The notes under the pieces were generated by a model, which was not told where the DNA came from, searched no databases, and worked only from the letters and a program-made list of their open reading frames with translations. Position numbers and translations under genes: made by a program. Shown piece after piece: positions 41,784-50,635 of a DNA stretch of 64,000 nt. The DNA comes from Kribbella antiqua (lineage in GTDB: Bacteria > Actinomycetota > Actinomycetes > Propionibacteriales > Kribbellaceae), in contig NZ_SLWR01000008.1 in the NCBI RefSeq assembly GCF_004345665.1, positions 248,001-312,000 on the forward strand, given 5' to 3'. Every line of letters starts with the position of its first letter. Position 1 is the first letter of the stretch.

Positions 41784-42761
41784 ATGGATAGCGAGCGCGC
41801 GTGGCTGATCCGGCGGATCGTACTGTCCGTGCTGTTCCTGCTTGTCGTCGCCGTCCCGCTGTATCCCGAGCTGGTCGGGCTGGACGAGGTCACCCCTTTC
41901 GCTCAGCTGGTCGCCTTCCGTCCACAGGGCCTGGTCGTCGTACTCGCGTTGGCGCTCGTCATGCTGGTACGGCGGGGATGGCGGATCGCGGCGGCGCTGG
42001 TCGGGCTGCTGGCGCTGACCGGGGCGGCGTTGACGGCGCCGCGGGAGTTGTCCGACGCGGATCCGCCACCGGCTGGCTCACGGGTGCTGACGATCATGGT
42101 CGCGAACGTACTCGGCGGCGGTGCCGACGCGGGTGAGGTGGCCAAGATGATCCGGGAGCAGAAGCCCGATCTGGTTTCGCTGCCGGAGGCACAGGCCGAC
42201 GTACGGGAGGACATCCGGGCGCACCTGCAAGGCCTTGATTACCACGGCTACACGCAGCAGCCGAGTGCGGCGCCGGAGAGTGCGACGAGTGTGCTGGTCT
42301 CGTCGTCACTCGGCGCGGTGCGGTTCGCGACGGACGATGAGGCGACGACCTTCGGCCATATCGTCATCACTGGGGGGAATCTGGGCGAGGTGCGGCTGAT
42401 CGCGTACCACGGGTTCCCGCCGCTGCCGGCCGAGGTGACCACCTGGAAACGGGATCTCGGGGTGTTGCGGCAGTGGTGTGCGCAGGATCCGCCGACGATC
42501 GTCGCGGGTGACTTCAACTCGACCACGGACCATGCGGACTTCCGGCATGCGCTCGGCATGAACTGCCGCAGTGTCGCGTCGACGGTCGGCGCCGGGCTGG
42601 AGGGCACGTGGCCGTCGGACCGGCCGGCGCTCGCGCGTACTCAGATCGATCATGTGCTGTTCACCCGGCAGCTCGAGCCGGGCAGCTTCAAGACCTACGG
42701 GATCGAAGGCAGCGATCACCGGGCGGTTGTGGCGACAGTCGTCGTACCTAAGACTGAGTAG
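41784..42761 (+). CDS. Membrane-anchored endonuclease/exonuclease/phosphatase family protein
   Basis: This 325-residue protein has three membrane spans in the first 85 residues. The EEP domain follows, with VANVLGGGAD, EAQ in place of the usual catalytic Glu region, AGDFNSTTDH, and the terminal QIDHVLF and SDHRAVVA motifs. The catalytic end is expected outside the membrane. Family members act on nucleic acids or phospholipids. A decayed copy of the gene start lies 185 bases upstream. The 3' end overlaps the convergent DUF2785 gene by 14 bases. Confidence 0.87.
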   Translation: MDSERAWLIRRIVLSVLFLLVVAVPLYPELVGLDEVTPFAQLVAFRPQGLVVVLALALVMLVRRGWRIAAALVGLLALTGAALTAPRELSDADPPPAGSRVLTIMVANVLGGGADAGEVAKMIREQKPDLVSLPEAQADVREDIRAHLQGLDYHGYTQQPSAAPESATSVLVSSSLGAVRFATDDEATTFGHIVITGGNLGEVRLIAYHGFPPLPAEVTTWKRDLGVLRQWCAQDPPTIVAGDFNSTTDHADFRHALGMNCRSVASTVGAGLEGTWPSDRPALARTQIDHVLFTRQLEPGSFKTYGIEGSDHRAVVATVVVPKTE

Positions 42762-43653
42762 CGGCGGGACGGTAGATGTAGGGCTGCGAAGCCTGGACTG
42801 CCTCGGTGAGCATCAGCAGCATGTCTGCGCGAGCCTCGATCGGCCGGCCGAACAGCTCGTCGTCGCCCGGGATCGGAAAGCCCTTCACACCGATCGCCAG
42901 CTGGCTCAACAGCACATGAAGTACGCCGCGAGCATTGAACACCGAAGGAGTCGGCCACTCCGGCAGCGTCTCGTGCATCAACGGCTGCTGCGCCGCGGTC
43001 GCCGCGATCGGCTTCAGCCAGCGCTCCAGCTCGTCGCTGGTCAGCATGTTCCGGTGCAGGATCGTCATCACCGCATGGGCGACCCGGTCGTGCTCCTCGT
43101 GCACCCAGCGGTACTGCGTGTCTTTGACGATCCGGTCCGCCAGTACGTCGAGCAGCGCGCGCAGCACTCCGGCGTCGCAGTGCCGGGACCGTGCCAGAGC
43201 GCCGATCGCGTCCGCGCCGTGAGCAACGGCGTGCGCCCAGCCGCAGTCGGGGACATAGCCGCGCAGGTCGCGCTCCCGCAGCAGCCAGGTGGCCAGCCGG
43301 TCGCCCCAGCGCATCACCACCTCGTCATGCACCAGGAACTCGGCGTTGTCGCGGTGGATCACCTCAGCCAGCGTCAGCGCGGTGAACGACCTGCGGAAGA
43401 CGGTATCCGTGCCGTCCTCACCCAGACCGTAGGCCAGACCGGCGCAGAGACCGTCCCCGAAACCCGGCAGCAGGTCGTCGTACACCCCGCGCTCAAGCCA
43501 GGTCGCGAGCGTCGGATAGGCGAGCGCGTCCCGGACCTGCGGGTTCGTACTGGCGAGGCCGCGGACGAGCTCCTCGGTGAGGTCGGTCAGCGCACGGTCG
43601 CCCGGTACCGCGTAATCCGCGGCCATCACGTCCTGCCAGTACGTCGACTCCAC
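42748..43653 (-). CDS. DUF2785 family protein
   Basis: This 301-residue soluble helical protein shows the DUF2785 pattern: LRGYVPDCGWAHAVAHGAD in the middle and ARADMLLMLTEAVQ near the end. It starts at a GTG or ATG reading MESTYWQDVMAADYAV. HEAT-like helices are likely. No function is established for the family. It is divergent from the PdtaS-like kinase. Confidence 0.85.
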   Translation of the reverse strand: MESTYWQDVMAADYAVPGDRALTDLTEELVRGLASTNPQVRDALAYPTLATWLERGVYDDLLPGFGDGLCAGLAYGLGEDGTDTVFRRSFTALTLAEVIHRDNAEFLVHDEVVMRWGDRLATWLLRERDLRGYVPDCGWAHAVAHGADAIGALARSRHCDAGVLRALLDVLADRIVKDTQYRWVHEEHDRVAHAVMTILHRNMLTSDELERWLKPIAATAAQQPLMHETLPEWPTPSVFNARGVLHVLLSQLAIGVKGFPIPGDDELFGRPIEARADMLLMLTEAVQASQPYIYRPAATQS

Positions 43654-43744
43654 CCGAGCATCCTTTCATCCGGCCCTGATCAATCAACACCCATCTACAC
43701 CTACTTGTCGAGCCCGCCAAACGGTGTCTCGATAGCATCGGTCT

Positions 43745-45223
43745 GTGCCGTCCTTGACCGATGTGGCGCGGAACCACACGACGCTGGACCAGGCCGACCT
43801 GGATCGCCTGCAGTTGCTGGTCTCCGACTGGCAGATGCTGGCCGACCTGTCGTTCGCCGACCTGGTGCTCTGGCTGCCCGATACCGAAGGGCTCGGGTTC
43901 TGGGCCGGGGCGCAGATGCGGCCGACCACCGGCCCGACGGCGTACCTGGACGACATCGTCGGCAGCTTCATCCCGCGCGGCCGCCGGCACCTGCTGGACC
44001 AGGCGTACGACGGGGGCCGGATCTGCCGCGAGGGTGACCCGGAGTGGCGCGACGACGTCCCGGTCCGGGTCGAAACGATCCCGGTACGGCGGGGCACCCG
44101 GGTGATCGCGGTGATCGCGCGGAACACCAACCTGCTCGGCGTCCGTACCCCGTCCCGGCTGGAGATCGCCTACCTGCAGAGCGCGACCGACCTGGCCCGG
44201 ATGATCACCGACGGCGTCTTTCCGTACGGCGGAGAGCGGTTGCTGTCCACCACGCCCAGGGTCGGCGACGGCTGTATCCGGGTCGATCGGCACGGCATGG
44301 TGACGTTCGCGAGCCCGAACGCGTTGTCGGCGTACCGGCGGATGGGCCTGGTCACGGACCTGGTCGGGAGCCGGCTGAAGGACATCACCGGCGAGCTGCT
44401 GCACACCGGGCACAAGGTGGACGACGTGCTGGCGTCGGTGCTGACCGGCCGGGCCGCCAAGGAGCTCGAGATCGAGAACGCCGACGCGACTCTGTTCCTG
44501 CGCGCGATCCCGCTGCGCGCCGACGGGCAGCACGTGGGGGCGCTGATCCTGCTCCGGGACGTGACGGAGCTGCGCAGCCGGGAGCGGGAGCTGGTCACCA
44601 AGGAAGCGACCATCCGGGAAATTCATCATCGCGTCAAGAACAACTTGCAGACCGTCGCCGCGTTACTGCGGATGCAGGGACGGCGGATCACCGTACCCGA
44701 GGCGCAGGCCGCGCTGGCCGAGGCGGTCCGGAGGGTGGGGTCGATCGCGATCGTGCACGAGACGCTGTCGGAATCCTTCGACGAGCATGTGGATTTCGAC
44801 GACGTCTCGGACCGGGTCGCGGCGATGGTGGCGGATGTGTCGACGGTCGCCACCTCCGTGGAGACCAAGCGGTCGGGGAATTTCGGCGTACTGGACTCGG
44901 AGATCGCGACGCCCTTGGCGATGGTGCTGACCGAACTGATGCAGAACTCGGTCGAGCACGCGTTCCTGTCCCGGGACGGCGGCGTGGCCAGCGGCACGAT
45001 CGAGCTGACCGCCGGGCGGTCGGTCGGCCGCCTGCACGTCACGGTCCTCGACGACGGCCAGGGCCTGCCGGCGAACTTCGACTCGGAGTTGTCCGGCAAC
45101 CTCGGCCTGTCCATCGTCCGTACGCTCGTCATCGGCGAACTCGACGGCACCCTGGAGTTCGGCCCTCGCCACGACGGCAAGCCCGGCACCCAGGTCACCC
45201 TCGACATCCCGGTCAAGGACTAG
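43745..45223 (+). CDS. Sensor histidine kinase, PdtaS-like (HisKA_2)
   Basis: This 492-residue cytoplasmic kinase has an N-terminal GAF-type domain (1-155), a PAS domain (170-275), a HisKA_2 dimerisation region with EIHHRVKNNLQ (His295) and a HATPase domain (385-490). This layout is that of PdtaS, which with the RNA-binding antiterminator PdtaR acts in a two-component system; no partner gene is in the window. The GTG at 43745 is used. The leucine codon within AALLRM is the rare TTA. A nested inverted-repeat element begins three bases past the stop. Confidence 0.92.
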   Translation: MPSLTDVARNHTTLDQADLDRLQLLVSDWQMLADLSFADLVLWLPDTEGLGFWAGAQMRPTTGPTAYLDDIVGSFIPRGRRHLLDQAYDGGRICREGDPEWRDDVPVRVETIPVRRGTRVIAVIARNTNLLGVRTPSRLEIAYLQSATDLARMITDGVFPYGGERLLSTTPRVGDGCIRVDRHGMVTFASPNALSAYRRMGLVTDLVGSRLKDITGELLHTGHKVDDVLASVLTGRAAKELEIENADATLFLRAIPLRADGQHVGALILLRDVTELRSRERELVTKEATIREIHHRVKNNLQTVAALLRMQGRRITVPEAQAALAEAVRRVGSIAIVHETLSESFDEHVDFDDVSDRVAAMVADVSTVATSVETKRSGNFGVLDSEIATPLAMVLTELMQNSVEHAFLSRDGGVASGTIELTAGRSVGRLHVTVLDDGQGLPANFDSELSGNLGLSIVRTLVIGELDGTLEFGPRHDGKPGTQVTLDIPVKD

Positions 45224-45225
45224 CC

Positions 45226-45314
45226 CCATTTGATGGGTTCACCTACCAACTTGTGGTCCCCCCGCCGTATTCAGGGGGGAGATCCACCATTTGGTAGGTG
45301 AACCCATCAAATGG
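45226..45314. repeat. Nested inverted-repeat element, copy 2
   Basis: The outer arms 45226-45249 and 45291-45314 are a perfect 24-bp inverted repeat starting CCATTTGATGGG. Inside, GTGG-TCCCCCC pairs with GGGGGGA...CCAC around a loop with CCGTAT. The element lies between the kinase stop and the whiB1 terminator. Confidence 0.9.
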
Positions 45315-45349
45315 CGGCGGTGGGGCCGGCGTGGGCTGGGGGAAGCGAA

Positions 45350-45377
45350 AGGCCCCGCGGGATGGTCCGCGGGGCCT
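45350..45377 (-). terminator. Terminator of whiB1
   Basis: AGGCCCCGCGG and CCGCGGGGCCT form a perfect 11-bp stem with a 6-base loop. On the minus strand it is followed by TTTCGCTTCC. Confidence 0.8.
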
Positions 45378-45389
45378 CGAAAGGACTGC

Positions 45390-45641
45390 TCAGGCGGTGC
45401 GGATGCGGGCGCGAGCGTTGCGGCGCTTCAGCGCGCGGCGCTCGTCCTCACTCAGGCCGCCCCAGACTCCGTGATCCTGGCCGGCTTCCAGCGCCCAAGC
45501 GAGGCACTGCTCACGCACGTCGCAGCGACGGCACACCTGCTTGGCCTCCTCGATCTGCATGATCGCGGGCCCGGTGTTGCCGATGGGGAAGAACAGTTCC
45601 GGGTCCTCATCGAGGCAAACGGCCCGGTGGCGCCAATCCAT
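45390..45641 (-). CDS. whiB1: WhiB1-type iron-sulfur transcription factor
   Basis: This 83-residue Wbl protein binds a [4Fe-4S] cluster through Cys9, Cys37, Cys40 and Cys46, the same positions as mycobacterial WhiB1. The GVWGG turn and basic tail RRALKRRNARARIR are present. The ATG at 45641 gives MDWRHRAVCLDEDP, the standard start. WhiB1 binds region 4 of the primary sigma factor and responds to nitric oxide. A CRP-like site lies 130 bases upstream, as for whiB1 in mycobacteria. Confidence 0.95.
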   Translation of the reverse strand: MDWRHRAVCLDEDPELFFPIGNTGPAIMQIEEAKQVCRRCDVREQCLAWALEAGQDHGVWGGLSEDERRALKRRNARARIRTA

Positions 45642-46096
45642 GGCGGATCCCATCTCTCTCAGTAGTCGTAATACGCTGTTGGCCTGGTGTGTGCCCAATC
45701 AGCGCGGCTGTACTCGTGGTTCGTCTCGCACGAGGGGTTCAGCGGTGCGAGGTGTTCGATCCAGAACGCGTTGTGAACGTTTTCACGAACGAGACCATGT
45801 TCCCAATCCCGAGGGGTCGAAACAAGGGTTCTGGAGTTGTCGATCCGATCACAACACTTCCTTAACACTACGAACCGGTGCGCGACCGTACACCCCATCC
45901 GGTTATCGGACAGAGGCGCTGTTCCGCGATCACCCGTTCACTGCAAGTAACCGATCCAACGGCCCTGGGGTTACGCACAACCTCAAATCCCTGTGGGGCT
46001 GGGGTTCCTGCGACCCAAAGACGGGCCCGCAGGAAGAAAGGGTGGTCATCCCTTGTGCCCAAAACCGCCAACGGCATGGGGCACTAAGCTGGCGAA
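45642..46096. other. Long intergenic region upstream of whiB1
   Basis: This stretch of 455 bases has no credible gene. It is lower in GC than its surroundings. It holds a CRP-like box at 45772-45787 and a -10-like TAAGCT (46085-46090) six bases before the next gene's GTG. Confidence 0.6.
45772..45787. promoter_or_regulatory. CRP-like site upstream of whiB1
   Basis: TGTGA-N6-TCACG matches nine of ten consensus bases of a cAMP-receptor-protein site; the inner half-sites GTGAA and TTCAC are symmetrical. In mycobacteria whiB1 is controlled by CRP. Confidence 0.55.
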
Positions 46097-46507
46097 GTGC
46101 CGACCGACTCCCCAGCTGCCGCCGTACCGAGACCGCTCAAGCTAGCCGCGGCTGTGGTCGCAGCGGAAGGGCTTACGCTCGCGATCCTCGGAATTGCCGA
46201 AGCATTTACGATCCAAAGCGCCCGGCTGGTGCTCGGGCTGACCACGACCGCCTTCTTCATCCTGTACGGCGGGGGCCTGGTATTGGTGGCTCGCGGACTC
46301 TCGCGCGCATCGACGTGGAGCCGGGGACCGGCCGTGTTCGCGCAGCTGATCCAGCTCCTGGTCGCCTACAGCTTCTGGGGCAGCGCCACCAAGCCGGTCG
46401 CGGTCGCGCTGGGCGTGGCGGCGGTCGGCGTACTCATCGGGGTCTTCCAGAAAGCGTCCATGGAGGCGCTCACGGACGACCCCACCAAGGACCATCCGGT
46501 CCTGTAG
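46097..46507 (+). CDS. Small integral membrane protein
   Basis: This 136-residue protein has four membrane spans and no enzymatic motif. It begins at a GTG (MPTDSPAAAVPRPLKLAAAVV) with no ribosome-binding site, but TAAGCT ends six bases upstream. Translation is therefore probably leaderless. Similar four-span proteins beside sigma/WhiB genes are widespread in actinobacteria without known function. Confidence 0.78.
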   Translation: MPTDSPAAAVPRPLKLAAAVVAAEGLTLAILGIAEAFTIQSARLVLGLTTTAFFILYGGGLVLVARGLSRASTWSRGPAVFAQLIQLLVAYSFWGSATKPVAVALGVAAVGVLIGVFQKASMEALTDDPTKDHPVL

Positions 46508-46570
46508 GTGCTCGTCGAGCCGGTCGGCTCGGAGACTGTTTTCAGGAGCAGGGAGTGTGGAGGGCTGTAG

Positions 46571-47362
46571 CTACTCCTTGAGGAGGCCCGCGCGGAGTTC
46601 GGTCAGGGTGCGGGCCAGCAGGCGGGAAACGTGCATCTGGGAGATGCCGATCTCCTCGGCGATCTGGGACTGGGTCATGCCGCGGAAGAAGCGCAGGGTG
46701 AGGATGCGCTTCTCGCGGGTGTCGAGCTGGGCCAGCAGCGGCTTCAGGGACTCCCGGTACTCGACGCTCTCCAGCGCCTCGTCCTCGCCGCCCAGCCCGT
46801 CCAGCACTGTGGTGGCGTCGGCCTCGTTCTGATCAGGAGCGTCCAAAGAGAGGGTGTTGTAGGCGTTCGCGGACTCCAGGCCCTCGATCACCAGGTCCGG
46901 TGACAGCCCCAGCCGGTCCGACAGCTCCGCCACCGTCGGCGCCCGCCCGAGCTCCTGCGTCAGCTCGGCCGTCGCCGAGGTCAGCGAGAGCCGGAGTTCC
47001 TGCAGCCGGCGCGGGACCCGGATCGCCCAGCCCTTGTCCCGGAAGTACCGCTTGATCTCGCCCAGGATGGTCGGTGTCGCGTACGTCGAGAACTCCACGC
47101 CCCGATCCGAGTCGAACCGGTCGATCGCCTTGATCAGGCCGATGGTCGCCACCTGGACGAGGTCGTCGTACGGCTCGCCACGGTTGCGGAACCGGCGGGC
47201 CAGGTGCTCGACCAGCGGCATGTGCAGCGAGACCAGCCCGTCCCGGGCCAGGACGTACGACGGATCGTCGCGGCCGGCCGCCATCGCCCGGAACAGCTCA
47301 GCCGTCCGGGTGCGCAGGTCTGGGGATTCCTGGGCTTCTCCCAGGGCGCTGTCGTCAGTCAC
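46571..47362 (-). CDS. SigB/SigF/SigG-family RNA polymerase sigma factor
   Basis: This 263-residue sigma-70 group 3 factor has region 2 (DLVQVATIGLIKAIDRFD), GVEFSTYATPTILGEIKRYFRDKGW, region 3 (VPRRLQELRL) and region 4 (RFFRGMTQSQIAEEIGISQMHVSRLLART). These are standard for general-stress or developmental sigma factors. The GTG at 47362 overlaps the stop of the RsbW-like gene (GTGA), so the pair is coupled. Control by partner switching is expected, but no anti-anti-sigma gene is in the window. Confidence 0.93.
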   Translation of the reverse strand: MTDDSALGEAQESPDLRTRTAELFRAMAAGRDDPSYVLARDGLVSLHMPLVEHLARRFRNRGEPYDDLVQVATIGLIKAIDRFDSDRGVEFSTYATPTILGEIKRYFRDKGWAIRVPRRLQELRLSLTSATAELTQELGRAPTVAELSDRLGLSPDLVIEGLESANAYNTLSLDAPDQNEADATTVLDGLGGEDEALESVEYRESLKPLLAQLDTREKRILTLRFFRGMTQSQIAEEIGISQMHVSRLLARTLTELRAGLLKE

Positions 47363-47751
47363 GCGTTCTCCGTGGCGGTGGCGGTTGCCGTCACGGTGAT
47401 GGTGAGCCGGCCGTCGATGGTCTCCGCGGCCGCGGACTCGACCAGCGCGGTCAGCACGGTCCAGCCGAACGAGCTGGTGTCCGGGCGCCACCCGTTCGGT
47501 ACGACGGCGCTCGTCCGCACGGTCAGCTGCGGCGGATCGATCTCGAAGACACACTCCAGCACGCCGTCCGAGGATTGTGGCAGCAGCAGCGCGCAGGCTT
47601 CGTCGACGGCGATGCGCAGGTCGTCGATCGCGTCCACGGTGAAGTCGTTGCGAGCGGCCAGGTTGCCGACGACCGATCGCGGTACGGCGATGTACGCGCT
47701 GTCCGCCGGGATACTCAGGCGGACCTCGGCTGATCGTCCGGTGCTGCTCAC
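47359..47751 (-). CDS. RsbW-like anti-sigma factor (HATPase_c_2)
   Basis: This 130-residue protein has a GHKL-type ATP-binding fold with the N-box region DDLRIAVDEACALLL and a G-box-like FGWTVLTALV. It precedes and overlaps the sigma gene, the usual arrangement for an anti-sigma kinase. The GTG at 47751 follows GAGGGAGAG. The glycine-rich lid is weak, so kinase activity is less certain than sigma binding. Confidence 0.88.
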   Translation of the reverse strand: MSSTGRSAEVRLSIPADSAYIAVPRSVVGNLAARNDFTVDAIDDLRIAVDEACALLLPQSSDGVLECVFEIDPPQLTVRTSAVVPNGWRPDTSSFGWTVLTALVESAAAETIDGRLTITVTATATATENA

Positions 47752-47818
47752 AATGTCTCTCCCTCGTATTGGCCCGCCACGCCGTACATCTTCCACTCTG
47801 AAAGCCGCGAATGCACGG

Positions 47819-47857
47819 CGAGAGGGCCGACCCTGTGGATAAGGACCGGCCCTCTCG
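47819..47857 (-). terminator. Terminator of the amino-acid ABC operon
   Basis: CGAGAGGGCCG (47819-47829) and CGGCCCTCTCG (47847-47857) form a perfect 11-bp stem with a 17-base loop, nine bases past the ATPase stop. Confidence 0.7.
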
Positions 47858-47865
47858 ACCAGAAG

Positions 47866-48648
47866 TCAGGCCGTCGGCTCCACATGGGTGGGGTCGAGGA
47901 CCCGGCGCAGGAACGTACGGGTGCGCTCGTGCGAAGGGTTGCCGATCACGTCGGCCGGCGGGCCCTGCTCGACGATGACGCCGCCGTCCATGAAAACGAC
48001 CCGGTCCGCGACCTCGCGGGCGAAGGCCATCTCGTGTGTGACGACGAGCATCGTCATCCCGTCCAGCGCCAGCTTGCGCATCACCGTGAGTACGTCGCCG
48101 ACGAGCTCAGGGTCGAGCGCCGACGTCGGCTCGTCGAACAGCATCAGCGCCGGATCCATCGACAGCGCCCGGGCGATCGCCACCCTTTGCTGCTGACCGC
48201 CCGACAATTGTGCCGGGAACGCCGTGATCTTCTCGCTCAGGCCGACCCGCTCGAGGTTGGCCCGCGCGATCCGGTCAGCCTCGGCCGGCTTGCGCTTCAG
48301 CACCGTCGTCTGGGCGACTGTGCAGTTGACCAGCGCGGTCAGGTGCGGGAACAGGTTGAACTGCTGGAACACCATCCCGATCTGCTGCCGGGCCGCGTCC
48401 AGGTGGCAGTCCGGATCCGTGATGTCCTCGCCGCGGACCAGCACCTGGCCCTGCTGCGGGACCTCCAGCAGATTGACGCAGCGAAGCAGGGTGGATTTGC
48501 CCGAGCCGGACGGTCCGATCACGCAAACGACCTCGCCTTGCCGGACAGTGAAGTCGATACCCCGCAGCACGTGGTTGTCGCCGAACGACTTGTGCAGGTT
48601 CTTGATCTCCACCACCGGGCGGACAGCGGTCTCTGATTCGGTCGTCAT
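47866..48648 (-). CDS. Polar amino-acid ABC transporter ATPase (GlnQ type)
   Basis: This 260-residue ATPase has Walker A GPSGSGKST, the polar-amino-acid family stretch MVFQQFNLFPHLTAL, signature LSGGQQQR and Walker B LMLFDEPTSALDPE. It is the third gene of a binding protein-permease-ATPase operon and its start overlaps the permease stop by four bases. A long upstream frame over the permease is a shadow. The binding protein points to glutamine/glutamate-like substrates, without proof. Confidence 0.94.
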   Translation of the reverse strand: MTTESETAVRPVVEIKNLHKSFGDNHVLRGIDFTVRQGEVVCVIGPSGSGKSTLLRCVNLLEVPQQGQVLVRGEDITDPDCHLDAARQQIGMVFQQFNLFPHLTALVNCTVAQTTVLKRKPAEADRIARANLERVGLSEKITAFPAQLSGGQQQRVAIARALSMDPALMLFDEPTSALDPELVGDVLTVMRKLALDGMTMLVVTHEMAFAREVADRVVFMDGGVIVEQGPPADVIGNPSHERTRTFLRRVLDPTHVEPTA

Positions 48649-49472
48649 CGGGCCTTCGCCGCCTTCGCCTCGAGTCGCCGGACCAGGATACCGAGCGGCA
48701 GGGTGATCAGCAGATAGCAGAAGCCGGCCGTCACCAGCGGGGTCAGGTTCGACACGCTGTTGGCCATGTCCCGGCCGAAGCCGGTGAGCTCGAACGCCGT
48801 GGCCGAGGTGCCGATGATGAACACCAGCGACGAATCCTTGACCAGCAGGATCAGGTCGTTGGTCAGCGGCGGCAGCACGATCCGGAAGGCCTGCGGCAGC
48901 AGGATCTTGCGCATCGCGGTGCCCGGCGGCATGCCGAGCGACCTGGCCGCCTCCACCTGGCCCTTGGGCACCGCCTGGATACCGGCGCGGATCACCTCGG
49001 CCATGTACGCGGCCGCGACGATGCCGAGCGCGAGCCAGACCGTGCCGTAGGGGTCGAACGGTATCCGCAGCCCCTCGAAGGCCAGCGGCAGCAGGCTGAA
49101 CGCGATGAACACGACGATCGCGGGGAGGCCCCGGAAGAACTCGATGTACGCCATCGAGAACCACCGGTACGGCGCGACCTGGCTGAGCCGCATCAGCGCG
49201 AGCACCGTGCCGGCCACCAGACCGAGCACAAACGCACCGGCGGTGTACACCAGCGTCCGGACCAGGGCGGACAGGAGGCCCTCCTCGAAGGCCTCCTTCA
49301 TCAGGTCCGGCTTGAAGAACACGTCGACGATCTGGCGCCAGTCCGCCGTGAACGCGGCGACGACGACGATGACGACGAGGATCGTGTACTGGATCGCGCG
49401 AGAGCGCCGAGCCCGCTGCCGCGGGCTCAGCCCTGGTCGCACGACCGGTTCGGAGGCGGCGGTCACGGTCAC
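48645..49472 (-). CDS. Polar amino-acid ABC transporter permease
   Basis: This 275-residue permease of the HisM/GlnP family has the motif EVIRAGIQAVPKGQVEAARSLG. The GTG at 49472 overlaps the stop of the binding-protein gene (GTGA); a GTG two codons later is also possible. A single permease gene suggests a homodimer. Confidence 0.92.
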   Translation of the reverse strand: MTVTAASEPVVRPGLSPRQRARRSRAIQYTILVVIVVVAAFTADWRQIVDVFFKPDLMKEAFEEGLLSALVRTLVYTAGAFVLGLVAGTVLALMRLSQVAPYRWFSMAYIEFFRGLPAIVVFIAFSLLPLAFEGLRIPFDPYGTVWLALGIVAAAYMAEVIRAGIQAVPKGQVEAARSLGMPPGTAMRKILLPQAFRIVLPPLTNDLILLVKDSSLVFIIGTSATAFELTGFGRDMANSVSNLTPLVTAGFCYLLITLPLGILVRRLEAKAAKAR

Positions 49473-50317
49473 TTCTTCGGCTCGACGCCGAACCACTTCT
49501 TGTAGATCTCGTTGTACGTGCCGTCGGACTTCGCCTTGGCCAGCAGTTCGTTGAACTTGGCCACCAGTTTGTCGCCGCTCGGGTCGTTCTTGCGGGCGCA
49601 GAAGCCGTACTGCTCACCGGTGTTGAACTCGGCCACCACGGCCGTGTCCGGGTTGGCCTTGACGAAGTCGTACAGCACGCCGTTGTCGTTGATCGCGGCA
49701 TCGACCCGGCCGGACTTCACGTTGTTGGTCTGCAGCGCGAGGTCGTTGAAGACGACGACCTGGAAGCCCTTCGTCTTGGCCTGCTCGTCGGCGTAGTCCT
49801 TACCGGTGGTGTCGGCCTGCACGCCGACCTTCTTGCCCTTCAGGTCGTCGAGCGTCTTGTACGGCGAGTCCTTCTTGACCAGCAGCACCTGGGTTGCGTC
49901 CATGTACGGATCGGTGATGTTGATGGCCTTCTGGCGCTCGGGGGTGATGGTCATCGCGCCCATGCCCATGTCGCACTTCTTGGCCGCGAAGCCGGCGCCG
50001 GACGTCACCTGCGACCACTCGATGTTGACGACCTCCTGCTCGACACCGAGATCCTTGGCGACCAGGTCGAGCATGTCCACGTCGAAGCCGACCACCTTGG
50101 TGCCTTCCTTGTACTGGAACGGCTTGTACGGCAGGTGGGTGCAGACCGTCAGCTTGCCCGGCTTCACCAGCGTGATCCCCGCGGCCGCGGCCTTGTCCTC
50201 ACTGCCACCGCTGCCGGGTTCATCACTGCCGCAGGCGGAAAGCGCGAGCCCGAGCACGGCGGCCGTGGCGACGACGACCGTTGCGCGGCTCTGACGGAGG
50301 GTGGAGACGATGTTCAT
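49469..50317 (-). CDS. Polar amino-acid ABC transporter substrate-binding lipoprotein
   Basis: This 282-residue periplasmic-binding family 3 protein has a signal peptide with lipobox LSAC. The PBPb fold shows YKPFQYKEGTKVVGFDVDML, MGMGAMTITPERQKAINITDPY and KKWFGVEPKK at the end. The ATG at 50317 has GAGGAG nine bases upstream. It leads the operon and delivers a polar amino acid to the permease. Confidence 0.93.
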   Translation of the reverse strand: MNIVSTLRQSRATVVVATAAVLGLALSACGSDEPGSGGSEDKAAAAGITLVKPGKLTVCTHLPYKPFQYKEGTKVVGFDVDMLDLVAKDLGVEQEVVNIEWSQVTSGAGFAAKKCDMGMGAMTITPERQKAINITDPYMDATQVLLVKKDSPYKTLDDLKGKKVGVQADTTGKDYADEQAKTKGFQVVVFNDLALQTNNVKSGRVDAAINDNGVLYDFVKANPDTAVVAEFNTGEQYGFCARKNDPSGDKLVAKFNELLAKAKSDGTYNEIYKKWFGVEPKK

Positions 50318-50635
50318 CGCTGATACTCCTCGACACTGGAACTGGTACGCCGAACCGGTCGGTACCGGTCCGGATTCCGCATCCTGACACAGCAAGTAGC
50401 CACCTGTCGGCTGCTGACTCTGCCCGAGACCTCATCGTCACTCTCTTGCCGCTCCAACGCAGCCCTTCAGGCCGCAATGAGGGCCCTGTGGGGACCCTCA
50501 CACACCAGACCAGTGCGGTGTGTGGTTTACTCGGTGCGACGGGTGACCCCCTGGCCACGGCGTTGTTCGGCGCACCCATTGACCGAACCGCCCACTCACT
50601 GTAACCAACCGCCTGCTCTCCGAAGGGGTCCCCTT
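50318..50635. other. Divergent promoter region, amino-acid ABC operon and malic enzyme
   Basis: No gene is seen in these 318 bases. CACACACC (50499-50506) and GGTGTGTG (50517-50524) form a perfect operator-like repeat. A good promoter for the malic enzyme lies at 50579-50607. Confidence 0.6.
50579..50607 (+). promoter_or_regulatory. Candidate promoter of the malic enzyme gene
   Basis: TTGACC (50579-50584) and TAACCA (50602-50607) are separated by 17 bases, giving a start near 50614 and a 22-base leader containing GAAGGGG. Confidence 0.65.
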
